In this document: positions 56,343 to 64,000 of the stretch, one piece after another | How positions within the stretch are numbered: the stretch's first letter is position 1 | Layout: each line of letters starts with the position of its first letter | Translations under genes and position numbers: made by a program | Notes under the pieces: generated by a model | What the model was told of the DNA's origin: nothing | The model's input: the letters and a program-made list of their open reading frames with translations, nothing else | Databases searched by the model: none | Assembly: GCF_002813445.1 (NCBI RefSeq) | Contig: NZ_PHHD01000001.1 | Location: forward strand, 62,001 to 126,000 | Direction of reading: 5' to 3' | Length of the DNA stretch: 64,000 nucleotides | From: Pseudomonas tolaasii NCPPB 2192 | GTDB taxonomy: Bacteria > Pseudomonadota > Gammaproteobacteria > Pseudomonadales > Pseudomonadaceae

Positions 56343-57499
56343 TGAATCGGCCCCTGCTCTGGGCAGGATTATTGCTCGCGTGCCTGCTGGGGGCAGGCGC
56401 CCTCTATGCCTGGAAAAAAGCAATTCCATATGACGAAGTCGTGGATCGCGGCCCCTCGCCGCAAGCCCTGGCGAACCCGTATCTGGCAGCTGAGTACTTT
56501 CTGCGCCAGCAAGGCATGAGCGTTGAACATGCCAATGGGCTTGAACGACTTGATGATCTTTCCGCCACGGCCAACAGCCTGCTATTGCTGGGTGAACGCA
56601 GCAACATGACTCCACCTCAGGTGGAGCAGCTGTTGAGCTGGGCGAAATCCGGCGGCCATCTGCTGTTGGTCGCCGAAGCGTTATGGGATGAAGAAACCGG
56701 CCACAGTGGCGACCTCTTGCTTGATGGTGTGGGCATCCACCAGACATTGAGCGAGGCCACGGATGTACCCGCCTCCCCGCGCAAAAAGAAAGCGCCAGAC
56801 CTGACCAAACTGTACATCGACAACGAAACCGCACCGGCCTATTTCAGTTTCGATACCGACTTCAATCTTGCCGACCCCACGCACGTGGCGCAGTTCTCTG
56901 CCAACAGCGCAAGATCCAGCCACCTGATGCAACGCAATTTCGGACGCGGGACCGTAACGGTCATTACCGACAGCGACCTGTGGAAAAACGCAAACATCGG
57001 CAAACACGACAATGCCTGGCTGCTCTGGTACCTCAACCAGGGGACGGACGTGACCCTGTTGTTCAACAGTGACACAGATGATCTGCTGACATTGCTGATG
57101 CGCTACTTCCCCGAGGCGCTGACAGCCCTTATCGCGCTGATTGCCCTCGCCTTGTGGCATGCAGGCATGCGCCAGGGGCCGATCCAGGCCCCAACGCCAA
57201 AGGCACGCCGGCAATTGCGGGAACACTTGCAAGCCAGCGCAGATTTTCTGCTGCGACGCAGCGGCCAATGCACCCTGCTGCAAGCCCTGCAACGTGACAT
57301 CCAGCGCGCTGCCCGGCGTCGCCACCCAGGCTTTGAACATTTGGATACCGCTCAACAGTGGCAGGTACTCGAACGCCTGACGCGCCAACCTTCTCACGTC
57401 ATCAGTCAGGCCCTTGGCCCACTTCCGGAAAAACGGCTCAACAGCGCCGATTTCAGCCGTCAGGTGGCGTGCCTGCAAACCCTCAGGAATGCCCTATGA
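56342..57499 (+). CDS. DUF4350 domain membrane protein
   Basis: 385 residues: an N-terminal membrane anchor (about 5-22, LLWAGLLLACLLGAGALY), then a domain with NPYLAAEYFLRQQGMSVE and LLLLGERSNMTPPQVEQLLSWAKSGGHLLLVAE, which resembles a GATase1-like fold found in DUF4350. A second helix lies at about 258-275, and a soluble tail includes RRSGQCTLLQALQRDIQRAARRRHPGFEHL. Overlaps the MoxR gene by four bases. Confidence 0.85.
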   Translation: MNRPLLWAGLLLACLLGAGALYAWKKAIPYDEVVDRGPSPQALANPYLAAEYFLRQQGMSVEHANGLERLDDLSATANSLLLLGERSNMTPPQVEQLLSWAKSGGHLLLVAEALWDEETGHSGDLLLDGVGIHQTLSEATDVPASPRKKKAPDLTKLYIDNETAPAYFSFDTDFNLADPTHVAQFSANSARSSHLMQRNFGRGTVTVITDSDLWKNANIGKHDNAWLLWYLNQGTDVTLLFNSDTDDLLTLLMRYFPEALTALIALIALALWHAGMRQGPIQAPTPKARRQLREHLQASADFLLRRSGQCTLLQALQRDIQRAARRRHPGFEHLDTAQQWQVLERLTRQPSHVISQALGPLPEKRLNSADFSRQVACLQTLRNAL

Positions 57500-58491
57500 G
57501 CGATTTTCCAGCAGCCGCAGCCCCCACCCGCGAAGCCATTCAACAGGCCAGCCAGCAAGCACAAGCCCTGCGCATTGAACTGCGCAAGGCGGTCATCGGC
57601 CAGGACCCGGTGATTGAAGATGTGCTCACCGCGCTGATCGCCGGCGGGCATGTTCTGTTGGAGGGGGTACCGGGCCTTGGCAAGACGCTTTTGGTGCGCG
57701 CCCTGGCCAGGTGTTTCGCAGGGGACTTTGCACGTATCCAGTTCACACCCGACCTCATGCCCAGTGACGTTACCGGCCATGCCGTGTACGACTTGCACAC
57801 CGAGCAATTCAAGCTGCGCAAGGGCCCGCTGTTCACGCACCTGTTGCTCGCCGACGAAATCAACCGCGCGCCCGCCAAGACACAGGCCGCGCTGCTTGAA
57901 GCCATGCAGGAACGCCAGGTCACCCTTGAGGGGGAGGCGCTGCCCATCGGCCAGCCCTTCATGGTGCTGGCAACCCAGAACCCCATCGAACAGGAAGGCA
58001 CTTATCCCCTGCCAGAGGCCGAACTGGACCGTTTCATGCTCAAGGTGCGCATGGATTACCCCGACGCGCAGCAGGAGCTGGACATGGTGCGCGAAGTCAC
58101 GCGTTCCTCTCGCGCCGACATGCTGGATGTGCAACCACTGCGCACCGTGCTGCAGGCGCAGGACGTGCTTCACCTGCAACAGATCGCCAGTGAACTGACG
58201 CTGGATGAGCAGGTTCTCGACTACGCCGTGCGCGTGGCCCGCGCCACGCGCACCTGGCCAGGACTGGCCATCGGTGCCGGCCCGCGTGCTTCCATCGCCC
58301 TGGTTCGGGGTGCCCGCGCCCGAGCGTTGTTGCGGGGTGGCGAATTCGTCATCCCCGATGACATAAAGGGCTGTGCACTGGCGGTATTGCGTCATCGGGT
58401 GCGCATTGCACCGGAACTGGACATTGACGGCCTTGAGGTCGATCAGGTGCTCAAGCAAATGCTCGACCAGATACCGGCACCCCGCCAGTGA
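57496..58491 (+). CDS. MoxR-family AAA+ ATPase
   Basis: 331 residues. Walker A GVPGLGKTLLVRAL near residue 60, Walker B LLLADEINRAPAKTQAALLEAMQE near residue 118, sensor 1 ATQNPIEQEGTYPLPEAELDRF, and the arginine-rich lid PRASIALVRGARARALLRGGEFV. MoxR ATPases are thought to act as chaperones that assemble partners, often with the VWA or DUF58 protein encoded next door. From the ATG at 57496, overlapping the DUF4350 stop. Confidence 0.94.
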   Translation: MSDFPAAAAPTREAIQQASQQAQALRIELRKAVIGQDPVIEDVLTALIAGGHVLLEGVPGLGKTLLVRALARCFAGDFARIQFTPDLMPSDVTGHAVYDLHTEQFKLRKGPLFTHLLLADEINRAPAKTQAALLEAMQERQVTLEGEALPIGQPFMVLATQNPIEQEGTYPLPEAELDRFMLKVRMDYPDAQQELDMVREVTRSSRADMLDVQPLRTVLQAQDVLHLQQIASELTLDEQVLDYAVRVARATRTWPGLAIGAGPRASIALVRGARARALLRGGEFVIPDDIKGCALAVLRHRVRIAPELDIDGLEVDQVLKQMLDQIPAPRQ

Positions 58492-58498
58492 ACCGCCC

Positions 58499-59830
58499 AT
58501 GAAACCCACACGATTGCTGTTGAGCTGGCTGGGCGTGTTGCTGGGCCTCAATACCCTGCTCGGCGTGGCGACAGCCCTGCAGTTCAAGGTGCCCGATACC
58601 TTGCACTCGATAGCCTGGGGCCTGCTGCTGGCCCTGTCATTGCTGGCATTTTTGGACGCCGTGCGCTTGCGTCGACGGCCCACTGTAGACGTGCACCGGC
58701 AAATGCCCGGCAGCCTGGCACTCGGTCGCTGGAGCGAGGTACGCCTGCGCCTCACCCATGGCTACCCTCAACAGGTGACGGTTCAGGTTTTCGATCATGT
58801 CCCGGACGGCCTCAGTGTGGAAAACCTGCCCCAAACCATCGAACTGCGCCCCGGCGAACACGGCGAGCTAGGCTATCGCGTGCGCCCGCTGCGCCGTGGG
58901 CACTTCACGTTTGCCCGCTGTGAAATCTACCTGCCAAGCCCCTTTGGGCTGTGGTCGGCGCGGCGGTTTGTCGAGGCCAACGATGCCACGCGTGTCTACC
59001 CGGATTTTGCAAAACTATACGGTGCGCAACTTCTGGCCGTGGATAACTGGCTGAGCCAACTCGGCGTGCAGCAGCGCCAGCGCAGGGGGCTGGGCCTGGA
59101 ATTCCATCAACTGCGTGAATTTCGCGAAGGCGACAGCCTGCGCCAGATTGACTGGAAAGCCACCGCTCGCCAGCGCACGCCCATCGCAAGGGAATATCAG
59201 GACGAGCGTGATCAACAGATCGTGTTCATGCTCGATTGTGGTCGCCGCATGCGCAGCCAGGACGGCGAACTCTCGCACTTCGACCACGCACTCAACGCCT
59301 GCCTGCTGCTCAGCTATGTTGCACTGCGCCAGGGCGATGCCGTGGGTTTGTGCACGTTCGCCAGTGACAAGCCACGCTATCTGGCGCCGATCAAGGGCAG
59401 CGGGCAATTGAACCTGTTGCTCAATGCCGTTTACGACCTCGACACCACGCGCCGCACGGCCGACTACCAAGCCGCCGCCAGCCAACTGCTGGCGCGGCAA
59501 AAACGTCGGGCATTGGTGATCGTAGTCACTAACCTGCGGGATGAGGACGATGAAGCGCTGACGACGGCAGTCAACCGCATCGGCCGCCAGCACCGAGTGC
59601 TGGTCGCCAGCCTGCGAGAAGAGGTTCTGGATCAGCTGCGTCAGGTTTCGGTGCAAACATTGCCCGAAGCATTGGCCTACAGTGGCGCGGTCGATTACCT
59701 CAATACCCGCGACGAGTTGCATGAACGACTGAAGGCCCATGGCTTGTCAGTACTGGATACGGCACCTTCGCAACTGGGGGCTGCGCTGGTTAACCGTTAT
59801 CTGGGTTGGAAAAAAGCCGGGGTGTTCTAA
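58499..59830 (+). CDS. DUF58 domain protein
   Basis: 443 residues: two hydrophobic segments at the N-terminus (about 5-25 and 38-55), an Ig-like region, and the DUF58 core REFREGDSLRQIDWKATARQRTP near residue 205. A VWA-like part follows (QQIVFMLDCGRRMRS) with the MIDAS start DCGRR instead of the usual DxSxS, so metal binding is uncertain. It is the last gene of the operon, 7 bp after MoxR. Confidence 0.92.
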   Translation: MKPTRLLLSWLGVLLGLNTLLGVATALQFKVPDTLHSIAWGLLLALSLLAFLDAVRLRRRPTVDVHRQMPGSLALGRWSEVRLRLTHGYPQQVTVQVFDHVPDGLSVENLPQTIELRPGEHGELGYRVRPLRRGHFTFARCEIYLPSPFGLWSARRFVEANDATRVYPDFAKLYGAQLLAVDNWLSQLGVQQRQRRGLGLEFHQLREFREGDSLRQIDWKATARQRTPIAREYQDERDQQIVFMLDCGRRMRSQDGELSHFDHALNACLLLSYVALRQGDAVGLCTFASDKPRYLAPIKGSGQLNLLLNAVYDLDTTRRTADYQAAASQLLARQKRRALVIVVTNLRDEDDEALTTAVNRIGRQHRVLVASLREEVLDQLRQVSVQTLPEALAYSGAVDYLNTRDELHERLKAHGLSVLDTAPSQLGAALVNRYLGWKKAGVF

Positions 59831-59891
59831 AAGTTGACATCGGATCTGCGTCGAGGCGAAAGCCCCGCACAGGTCCGAAAACGCAGGATTG

Positions 59892-60251
59892 CTAGGCGGA
59901 TGCCTGCAAGGGATCAAAACTGAAGTAATTCAACAAGGCAGCGATCAATTGCCTGTATTCATCAGGCACCTGAACCATGCTGAACCCGGAATCATAGTGC
60001 TGGGGATTGACGTCCTCATGGCTCCACAAGCAGGTAGCCGTCAGGTCAATGGTCTGGACTTCGCCGTCCGGGCCCGGAATTTTTAAACACAACTCAAACT
60101 CCGCGTCGACCATCATCGGCAACTGGCTGATCAACATCAGCCCGTTCTCCGAAACATTCCCCAAAAAACCGATGGGCTTGTCGGTGAGGCGATTGAATAC
60201 CTGCAGAAAACAGGGTAATTGGTGCCGCTCAATTCGTCGGTGGTTAAACAT
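59892..60251 (-). CDS. PilZ domain protein
   Basis: 119 residues from the ATG at 60251 (MFNHRRIERHQ). The two cyclic-di-GMP contact motifs are RRIERH (RxxxR-like) at the start and NVSENGLML (D/NxSxxG) near residue 30. It is thus a likely single-domain c-di-GMP receptor. An ATG at 60275 and a frame to 60344 are alternatives, without a better ribosome site. Next to the MoxR operon in convergent orientation. Confidence 0.87.
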   Translation of the reverse strand: MFNHRRIERHQLPCFLQVFNRLTDKPIGFLGNVSENGLMLISQLPMMVDAEFELCLKIPGPDGEVQTIDLTATCLWSHEDVNPQHYDSGFSMVQVPDEYRQLIAALLNYFSFDPLQASA

Positions 60252-60471
60252 GTGAGTTCGCCATCCAATGGCCATGTTTGGCCGGGCCAGTGATTCGGAA
60301 CGAGCCGAAGCCCGCTCTCCCTGGATCTCGGTGTGACGACACACTGCGTTGAGTCACGACACTGCTGCCGAATCCGGGCCTCGCATTCGCTCGAACAGAA
60401 ACTTGTACAAACGAACATTCAAAGCATAGCCCAAGACTGGCAACGAGCCAGTTATAGGATGACAAACATCA

Positions 60472-60846
60472 TCACAACGACGCCGGGCGCGGCTGTGCAA
60501 CGCTGGCGCCGGGGTAATGACCCAGTTGCTGCAGGGTGTCCAGCCTGGCGCGGGCGCGGTAGGCGTACTCACTGGAAGGGTATTGGCTGATGATGAACTG
60601 ATAGGTTTGCACGGCATCGACGAACAATTTTTGCCGTTCCAGGCATTGCCCGCGCAGCATTGAGACCTCAGGCTGCACATAACGGCGGCTGCGGCTCTCG
60701 CGGTCTACCTGGGACAATTCCAGGGTGACGCGCTCGCAATCACCCACCCCGTAGGCACGGTAAGCGTTGTTCAAATGGTGGTCCATCGACCATCGGGTGC
60801 AGCCGACAACACTGACGGCCAGGGCAGCAACGAGCAAAATTCGCAT
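60472..60846 (-). CDS. Small lipoprotein with TPR-like repeats
   Basis: 124 residues. Signal peptide MRILLVAALAVSVVGC with lipobox VVGC, lipidated cysteine 16; the AGGAG ribosome site lies before the ATG at 60846. The mature part has helical repeats (NAYRAYGVGDCERVTLELSQV, VDAVQTYQFIISQYPSSEYAYRARARLD) of the tetratricopeptide type. Function unknown. It follows the divergent pyk promoter region. Confidence 0.85.
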   Translation of the reverse strand: MRILLVAALAVSVVGCTRWSMDHHLNNAYRAYGVGDCERVTLELSQVDRESRSRRYVQPEVSMLRGQCLERQKLFVDAVQTYQFIISQYPSSEYAYRARARLDTLQQLGHYPGASVAQPRPASL

Positions 60847-61021
60847 GAGGGTTCTCCTGTCTTGTGCAGTGTATCGACCCCTCGTCAAAAATCTTCAAGG
60901 ATGTTCATCGATTCATCCGCAGCAAAAACAAGCCGATCGTCGATAAGTAGTGCAAACGAACAATGACTACAACGAAAGAGCATAGTAGCCTTCCCCAGCG
61001 CTTGAACTCAGGAGTCTGTGC

Positions 61022-62473
61022 ATGTCCGTCCGTCGTACCAAAATCGTCGCCACCCTTGGCCCGGCCAGTAACTCGCCGGAAGTCCTCGAACAGCTGATTC
61101 TGGCTGGTTTGGACGTTGCCCGTCTGAACTTCTCCCACGGCACCCCGGACGAGCACAAGGCTCGCGCCAAGCTGGTGCGTGACCTGGCCGCCAAGCACGG
61201 CCGCTTCGTGGCGCTGCTGGGTGACCTGCAAGGCCCGAAAATCCGTATCGCCAAATTCGCCAACAAGCGGATCGAGCTGAAGATCGGTGACAAGTTCACC
61301 TTCTCCACCAGCCACCCGCTGACCGAAGGCAACCAGCAAGTCGTGGGTATTGACTACCCGGACCTGGTCAAGGACTGCGGCGTCGGCGACGAACTGCTGC
61401 TGGACGATGGCCGTGTGGTAATGCGCGTCGAGACCGCGACCGATACCGAACTGAACTGCGTCGTGATCATCGGCGGTCCGCTGTCGGACCATAAAGGCAT
61501 CAACCGTCGTGGCGGCGGCCTGACGGCACCGGCCCTGACTGACAAAGACAAGGCCGATATCAAGCTCGCTGCCGAAATGGAAGTGGACTACCTCGCGGTG
61601 TCCTTCCCGCGCGACGCCGCTGACATGAAATATGCCCGTCAGTTGCGCGACAAAGCCGGCGGCACCGCCTGGCTGGTCGCCAAGATCGAACGCGCCGAAG
61701 CCGTGGCCGACGACGAAACCCTCGACGACCTGATCGAGGCTTCCGACGCCGTGATGGTTGCCCGTGGCGACCTGGGCGTGGAAATCGGTGACGCCGAACT
61801 GATCGGCATCCAGAAAAAGATCATCCTGCACGCACGCCGTCACAACAAAGCGGTGATCGTGGCGACCCAGATGATGGAGTCGATGATCCAGAACCCGATG
61901 CCGACCCGCGCCGAAGTGTCCGACGTGGCCAACGCCGTGCTCGACTACACCGACGCCGTGATGCTCTCGGCTGAAAGCGCTGCCGGCCCTTACCCGCTGG
62001 AAGCGGTGCAGGCCATGGCGCGTATCTGTGTCGGCGCCGAAAAGCACCCGACCAGCAAGACCTCCAGCCATCGCATCGGCAAAGTGTTCGAAAGCTGCGA
62101 CCAGAGCATCGCCCTGGCCGCCATGTACACCGCCAACCACTTCCCGGGCGTTAAAGCGATCATCGCCTTGACCGAAAGTGGCTACACGCCGTTGATCATG
62201 TCGCGTATCCGTTCGTCGGTGCCGATCTACGCGTTCACCCCGCACCGCGAAGCCCAGGCCCGCGCGGCGATGTTCCGTGGCGTGTACACCGTACCGTTCG
62301 ACCCGGCTTCGTTGCCGCCGCATGAAGTCAGCCAGGCGGCCATCGACGAACTGGTCAAGCGCGGCGTTGTGGAAAAAGGCGACTGGGTCATCCTGACCAA
62401 GGGTGACAGCTACCACACCACCGGCGGCACCAATGGCATGAAGATCCTGCACGTGGGCGACCCGCAGGTTTGA
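61022..62473 (+). CDS. pykA: Pyruvate kinase
   Basis: Makes pyruvate and ATP from phosphoenolpyruvate. 483 residues beginning MSVRRTKIVATLGPASNSPE. The active-site residues lie in RLNFSHG, LGDLQGPKIR and KIERAEAV, with MVARGDLGVEIG. The sequence start and location beside an enoyl-CoA hydratase and ferredoxin reductase match PykA (PA4329) of P. aeruginosa, the dominant isoenzyme. Own terminator. Confidence 0.97.
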   Translation: MSVRRTKIVATLGPASNSPEVLEQLILAGLDVARLNFSHGTPDEHKARAKLVRDLAAKHGRFVALLGDLQGPKIRIAKFANKRIELKIGDKFTFSTSHPLTEGNQQVVGIDYPDLVKDCGVGDELLLDDGRVVMRVETATDTELNCVVIIGGPLSDHKGINRRGGGLTAPALTDKDKADIKLAAEMEVDYLAVSFPRDAADMKYARQLRDKAGGTAWLVAKIERAEAVADDETLDDLIEASDAVMVARGDLGVEIGDAELIGIQKKIILHARRHNKAVIVATQMMESMIQNPMPTRAEVSDVANAVLDYTDAVMLSAESAAGPYPLEAVQAMARICVGAEKHPTSKTSSHRIGKVFESCDQSIALAAMYTANHFPGVKAIIALTESGYTPLIMSRIRSSVPIYAFTPHREAQARAAMFRGVYTVPFDPASLPPHEVSQAAIDELVKRGVVEKGDWVILTKGDSYHTTGGTNGMKILHVGDPQV

Positions 62474-62489
62474 CTGAGCGTTGAATGAG

Positions 62490-62517
62490 AAAGCCCCGAC
62501 TGGTTCGGGGCTTTTTT
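62490..62517 (+). terminator. Terminator of pykA
   Basis: AAGCCCCGA (62491-62499) with TCGGGGCTT (62506-62514) and a T-run, 17 bp after the stop. Confidence 0.93.
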
Positions 62518-62552
62518 ATGCCTTGGAGTTTTATGTTGCCGGTTCGGGCCTC

Positions 62553-62616
62553 ATCGCGGGCAAGCCCGGCTCCCACAGTTAACTGCATTCCAATGTGGGA
62601 GCTGGCTTGCCTGCGA
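62553..62616. repeat. Hybrid, imperfect REP doublet between pykA and the hydratase gene
   Basis: The left arm (TCGCGGGCAAGCCCGGCTCCCAC, 62554-62576) is of the GCGGGC subtype with one extra base, the right arm (GTGGGAGCTGGCTTGCCTGCGA, 62595-62616) is of the GCTGGC subtype. The pair is mismatched unlike the other doublets here. Confidence 0.8.
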
Positions 62617-62624
62617 TAGCGTCA

Positions 62625-63374
62625 TCAGCGTCGAGCGATAAACCCCGACAACGCCGCAATCGCCTCGGGTGATTTCAGCCGCTGGACAAACAGCGCGCCC
62701 TCCTCCTCGATCACCTGCCGCAACTGCTGGCGGTCCACGCTTTTCATCAATTGCTTGGTCACCTGCACCGCACCGGGTGCCAGGGTTTCAAAGCGCCCCG
62801 CCATTTCCCGCGCCTTAGCCAACGCGGCCTCGCCGCTGCCCAACGCCTCGGTGGCAATTCCCCACTCGGCCGCCTGCTCTCCGGTAAACCCTTCACCCAG
62901 CAGCAACAACTCAGCCGCCTTCGCGTGCCCCAGCAGTCGCGGCAGAATCAGGCTTGAACCAAATTCCGGGCACAGCCCCAGATTGACGAACGGCATACGC
63001 AGCCGCGCATCGCGGCTGATGTACACCAGGTCGCAATGCAGCAGCAGTGTCGTGCCGATACCCACTGCCGAACCCGCCACACCGGCAACCACCGGTTTGC
63101 GACAGTTAATCAGGCTTGTCATGAAGTGAAACGGCGGGCTGTCGAGATCACTGGGCGGCTGCTCGAGGAAGTCGCCGATGTCATTACCGGCGGTGAAACA
63201 GTCACTGCTGCCTTGAATCAGCACCGCACGGACATCTGCATCCGCATCCGCCACGTCCAGCGCCTCGGCCAGTTGCGTGTACATGGCGCGGGTCAGGGCG
63301 TTTTTCTTGTCGGGACGGTTGAGCTGCAAGGTCAGCAGCCCGCGTTCGCGGTGCAGCAGGATGGCGTCGGTCAT
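62625..63374 (-). CDS. Enoyl-CoA hydratase/isomerase family protein
   Basis: 249-residue crotonase-fold protein. Start MTDAILLHRERGLLTLQLNRPDKKNALT. The oxyanion-hole segments are SSDCFTAGNDIGDF and KPVVAGVAGSAVGIGTTLLLHCD, and the family's second glutamate position is taken up by FVNLGLCPEFGSSLILPRLLG. It belongs to the subgroup annotated as enoyl-CoA hydratase; the substrate is not defined (PA4330 homologue). 30 bp after the ferredoxin reductase gene, so probably co-transcribed. Confidence 0.93.
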   Translation of the reverse strand: MTDAILLHRERGLLTLQLNRPDKKNALTRAMYTQLAEALDVADADADVRAVLIQGSSDCFTAGNDIGDFLEQPPSDLDSPPFHFMTSLINCRKPVVAGVAGSAVGIGTTLLLHCDLVYISRDARLRMPFVNLGLCPEFGSSLILPRLLGHAKAAELLLLGEGFTGEQAAEWGIATEALGSGEAALAKAREMAGRFETLAPGAVQVTKQLMKSVDRQQLRQVIEEEGALFVQRLKSPEAIAALSGFIARR

Positions 63375-63404
63375 GGCGAATCTCGCGGCTGTAAAGTTCA
63401 GCGC

Positions 63405-64000
63405 TCAACCACGGGGCAGGAACACATCAGCCAGCAGTTGATTGCGCGGCAGTCCCGCCAGAAACAGGCGCTTGGAAAACGCCTCGACATGGGCGGGGTG
63501 CCCGCAGAGTAAAGCCAGAGTTTGCCGCGAAACAAGCCGCAGTTGTGCCAATGCCTGAGACAACTGCGCCGCCGTCCACAGCTCCACCGTGAGGTTCGGA
63601 TGCTGCGCGGCGAGCGCCGCCAGGGGTTCGGCCAAATAATGCCCTTGCGCATCATGGGCCAGATGAATCAGGCGGATGGCGCCCTGATGATCCTGGCGCA
63701 ACGCCTCGCGCAACACGCCCCACAACGGCCCGAGGCCGGTGCCCGAGGCCAGCAGCCAGAGCGGGCGTAACTGCCAGTCAGGGTCGTATTGCAGCGCGCC
63801 GCCACGCAGCTCGCCCAACCGCAGGTGATCGCCTACGGCCAACTGCCGCGCGGCGTTGCTGAACTCGCCGGGCAGGCGACAATCGAGGTGAAACTCTAAA
63901 AACGGCTCTTCCTGGGGCAAACTGGCCAGGGAATAAGGCCGCGCGACCTGCCCCGCCCACAACACCAGATGCTGCCCGGCGCGGTAGCGCAGGCCACGTT
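63405..64000 (-). CDS. Ferredoxin/flavodoxin-type oxidoreductase, 5' truncated
   Basis: The reading frame is open to the window end. At least 198 residues are present, with the FAD-binding motif RPYSLAS (about residue 20) and the NAD(P)-binding segment PLWLLASGTGLGPLWGVLREAL. The C-terminal ALLCGHPAHVEAF is typical of ferredoxin-NADP reductase-like enzymes. The N-terminal part, perhaps an iron-sulfur domain, is missing. Corresponds to PA4331, described as a ferredoxin reductase. Confidence 0.85.
   Translation of the reverse strand, partial: RGLRYRAGQHLVLWAGQVARPYSLASLPQEEPFLEFHLDCRLPGEFSNAARQLAVGDHLRLGELRGGALQYDPDWQLRPLWLLASGTGLGPLWGVLREALRQDHQGAIRLIHLAHDAQGHYLAEPLAALAAQHPNLTVELWTAAQLSQALAQLRLVSRQTLALLCGHPAHVEAFSKRLFLAGLPRNQLLADVFLPRG

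Noticed and set aside
60905..62452. 515-codon open frame opposite pykA
   Set aside because: Antisense to pyruvate kinase with Val/His/Gln-rich shadow composition and no ribosome site.

Overview
The window reads as chromosomal backbone of a Pseudomonas of the fluorescens group. The evidence is high-GC coding DNA on both strands, an MvaT-type H-NS protein, an OprD porin, the Pseudomonas tol-pal arrangement (ybgC-tolQRAB-pal-cpoB), and many intergenic palindromes of the GTGGGAGCTGGCTTGCCTGC type seen in fluorescent pseudomonads. Gene order matches, in blocks, what I remember of P. aeruginosa PAO1. The block queC-queE-tol-pal-ruvCAB-yebC-aspS-dps-cold shock-slyX-HIT-oprD corresponds to PA0976-PA0958. 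The block mscS-yajQ-panE-kinase-cobO-Nudix-argJ-secA corresponds to PA4394-PA4403. The block chemoreceptor-purU-mvaT-sbcB-MoxR operon-pyk-enoyl-CoA hydratase-ferredoxin reductase corresponds to about PA4309-PA4331. No phage, insertion sequence, integron, CRISPR array or toxin/antitoxin island was found.

Layout. 1-4.9 kb: the end of a glycine-cleavage operon, gcvP (5' truncated)-sdaA-gcvT, for glycine and serine catabolism. 5-11 kb: a cold-shock protein with a long leader, a small RDD membrane protein, nadA, a cysteine-free unknown protein, a FadL-type channel and a RidA-family protein. 11.3-13.3 kb: a compact heme-peroxide locus with a hexameric tyrosine-coordinated heme protein and an exported catalase-like peroxidase. 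It is divergent from a Cys-rich winged-helix regulator, with a perfect 14-bp-arm palindrome between them. 13.4-17.2 kb: pstSCAB phosphate uptake with a likely Pho box, a start-site hairpin before pstC and no phoU. 17.3 kb: tRNA-Lys(UUU). 17.4-29.9 kb: queuosine genes, the Tol-Pal envelope machine, RuvABC, YebC, AspRS and an FmdB zinc ribbon. 30-34.8 kb: a ribbon-helix-helix protein, Dps, a membrane-anchored cold-shock protein, SlyX, a HIT hydrolase and OprD.

35-50.8 kb: MscS, YajQ, ketopantoate reductase, a large sensor kinase translationally coupled to a cobalamin adenosyltransferase, a Nudix-ThiE fusion, ArgJ, SecA, DciA, a HerA-like ATPase, a dCache chemoreceptor and PurU. 51-53 kb: MvaT and exonuclease I. 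53.2-59.8 kb: a tightly overlapping six-gene operon RDD-SpoIIM-DUF4129-DUF4350-MoxR-DUF58, an incompletely understood membrane AAA+ system. 59.9-64 kb: a PilZ protein, a small lipoprotein, pyruvate kinase, an enoyl-CoA hydratase and a ferredoxin reductase truncated by the window end.

The strongest leads for something not fully described are four. They are the divergent heme-peroxidase/Fe-S-like regulator locus with its operator, the six-gene MoxR operon, the cysteine-free 525-residue protein, and the hairpin covering the pstC ribosome-binding site. Most of the rest is ordinary core genome. Function calls rest on motifs, lengths and gene order recognised by eye; no database search was run.
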